NCBI GenBank assembly: GCA_030040515.1
Contig: JASHTO010000072.1
Span: forward strand, 1-5,754
Direction: 5' to 3'
DNA: 5,754 bases
From: Terriglobia bacterium
GTDB lineage: Bacteria > Acidobacteriota > Terriglobia > UBA7540
In this document: one piece after another, positions 5,411 to 5,754 of the stretch
How the letters are laid out: every line of letters starts with the position of its first letter
Numbering within the stretch: the first letter of the stretch is position 1
The notes under the pieces: model-generated
What the model was told of the DNA's origin: nothing
What the model saw: only the letters and a program-made list of their open reading frames with translations
The model's database searches: none
Translations under genes and position numbers: made by a program

Positions 5411-5754
5411 ACGGCGGTTGCAGCGCTTACCCTTGCCCTCGGCATCGGAGCGACGACAGCGATTTTTTCCGTGGTCAATGGAGTGTTGCTTCACGCGCTG
5501 CCCTATCGAGATTCCAGCAGGCTGGTGGTTGTGCAAGAAAGGCTTCGCAAGTTCTCCCCTAATCCCATAAGAGTATCGGCTCCGGATATCGGAGTGATTG
5601 CGCGCGGGAACCGTGTCTTCGACGGCGTGGCGGCGTTTGAAAACAAAAGATTGAACATTTCGGGCGTGGGCGAGCCCGAGCGGATTGTCGCCGCAAGAGT
5701 CTCAGCAAACCTCTTTCCGATGCTCGGCGCCGCGCCGATTCTCGGAAGGACATT
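5162..5754 (+). CDS. Second ADOP-type permease, N-terminal part (runs off the window)
   Basis: The reading frame stays open from the ATG at 5162 to the end of the window: 197 complete codons, then the first two bases of the next. It begins MFWRKRKQSDFKAEVKAHLE and has the same prefix as the upstream permease: 70 of the first 83 residues are identical. It continues with the first membrane helix (about 84-112, TLALGIGATTAIFS at 90-103) and the start of a MacB-like extracytoplasmic domain, ending in the family pattern NLFPMLGAAPILGRT (182-196). Beyond about residue 125 similarity to its neighbour falls to family level. This makes it a paralogue rather than a recent copy. GGGAGG at 5146-5151, 10 nt before the ATG, is a good ribosome site, and only 21 nt separate it from the preceding stop, so the two are very likely cotranscribed. 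A full-length protein of roughly 800-900 residues is expected; whether it is intact cannot be seen. Confidence 0.9.
   Translation, partial: MFWRKRKQSDFKAEVKAHLELEVERLKEQGLSEEDARAAARRAFGNVTRAEERFYESGRWLWLDHLAQDVRFGLRTLAKNPGFTAVAALTLALGIGATTAIFSVVNGVLLHALPYRDSSRLVVVQERLRKFSPNPIRVSAPDIGVIARGNRVFDGVAAFENKRLNISGVGEPERIVAARVSANLFPMLGAAPILGRT

Overview
The window looks like a chromosomal segment from an acidobacterium (Acidobacteriota). The strongest evidence is a PadR-family regulator followed directly by a roughly 900-residue permease with two FtsX/MacB-type modules and no ATPase gene, then the start of a second such permease. This matches the acidobacterial 'duplicated orphan permease' (ADOP) families and the PadR subfamily that accompanies them. 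GC-rich coding sequence and strong C/G preference at third positions agree with that. No phage, insertion sequence, CRISPR array, tRNA or rRNA is visible.

Layout: (1) 62-418, forward, a short FtsB/DivIC-type cell-division protein. (2) 546-1079, forward, an exported PrxQ/Bcp-type thiol peroxidase. (3) 1121-1900, reverse, thiazole synthase ThiG, convergent with the peroxidase. (4) 1901-2082, a divergent regulatory region holding a thiG promoter, a 50-bp pair of inverted REP-like hairpins with GTAG feet, and a padR promoter with repeated ACCCAA/TTGGGT half-sites. (5) 2083-2439, forward, the PadR regulator, apparently translated from a nearly leaderless mRNA. (6) 2444-5140, forward, a complete ADOP permease 4 nt after padR. 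(7) 5162 to the window end, forward, the N-terminal 197 codons of a second ADOP permease 21 nt after the first.

The first three genes are housekeeping and unrelated to each other: division, peroxide detoxification, thiamine biosynthesis. The last three form an apparent operon in which the PadR protein probably represses its own promoter and so controls two paralogous membrane proteins of unknown substrate. The two permeases share a strongly conserved cytoplasmic prefix and first membrane segment, then diverge sharply in the extracytoplasmic domain. This suggests a common partner on the inside and different ligands on the outside.

The best candidates for under-described biology are the GTAG-footed inverted REP pair at 1960-2009, the architecture of the PadR promoter/operator, and the ATPase-less tandem permease operon. 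All positions and counts were read by hand; no database search was run.
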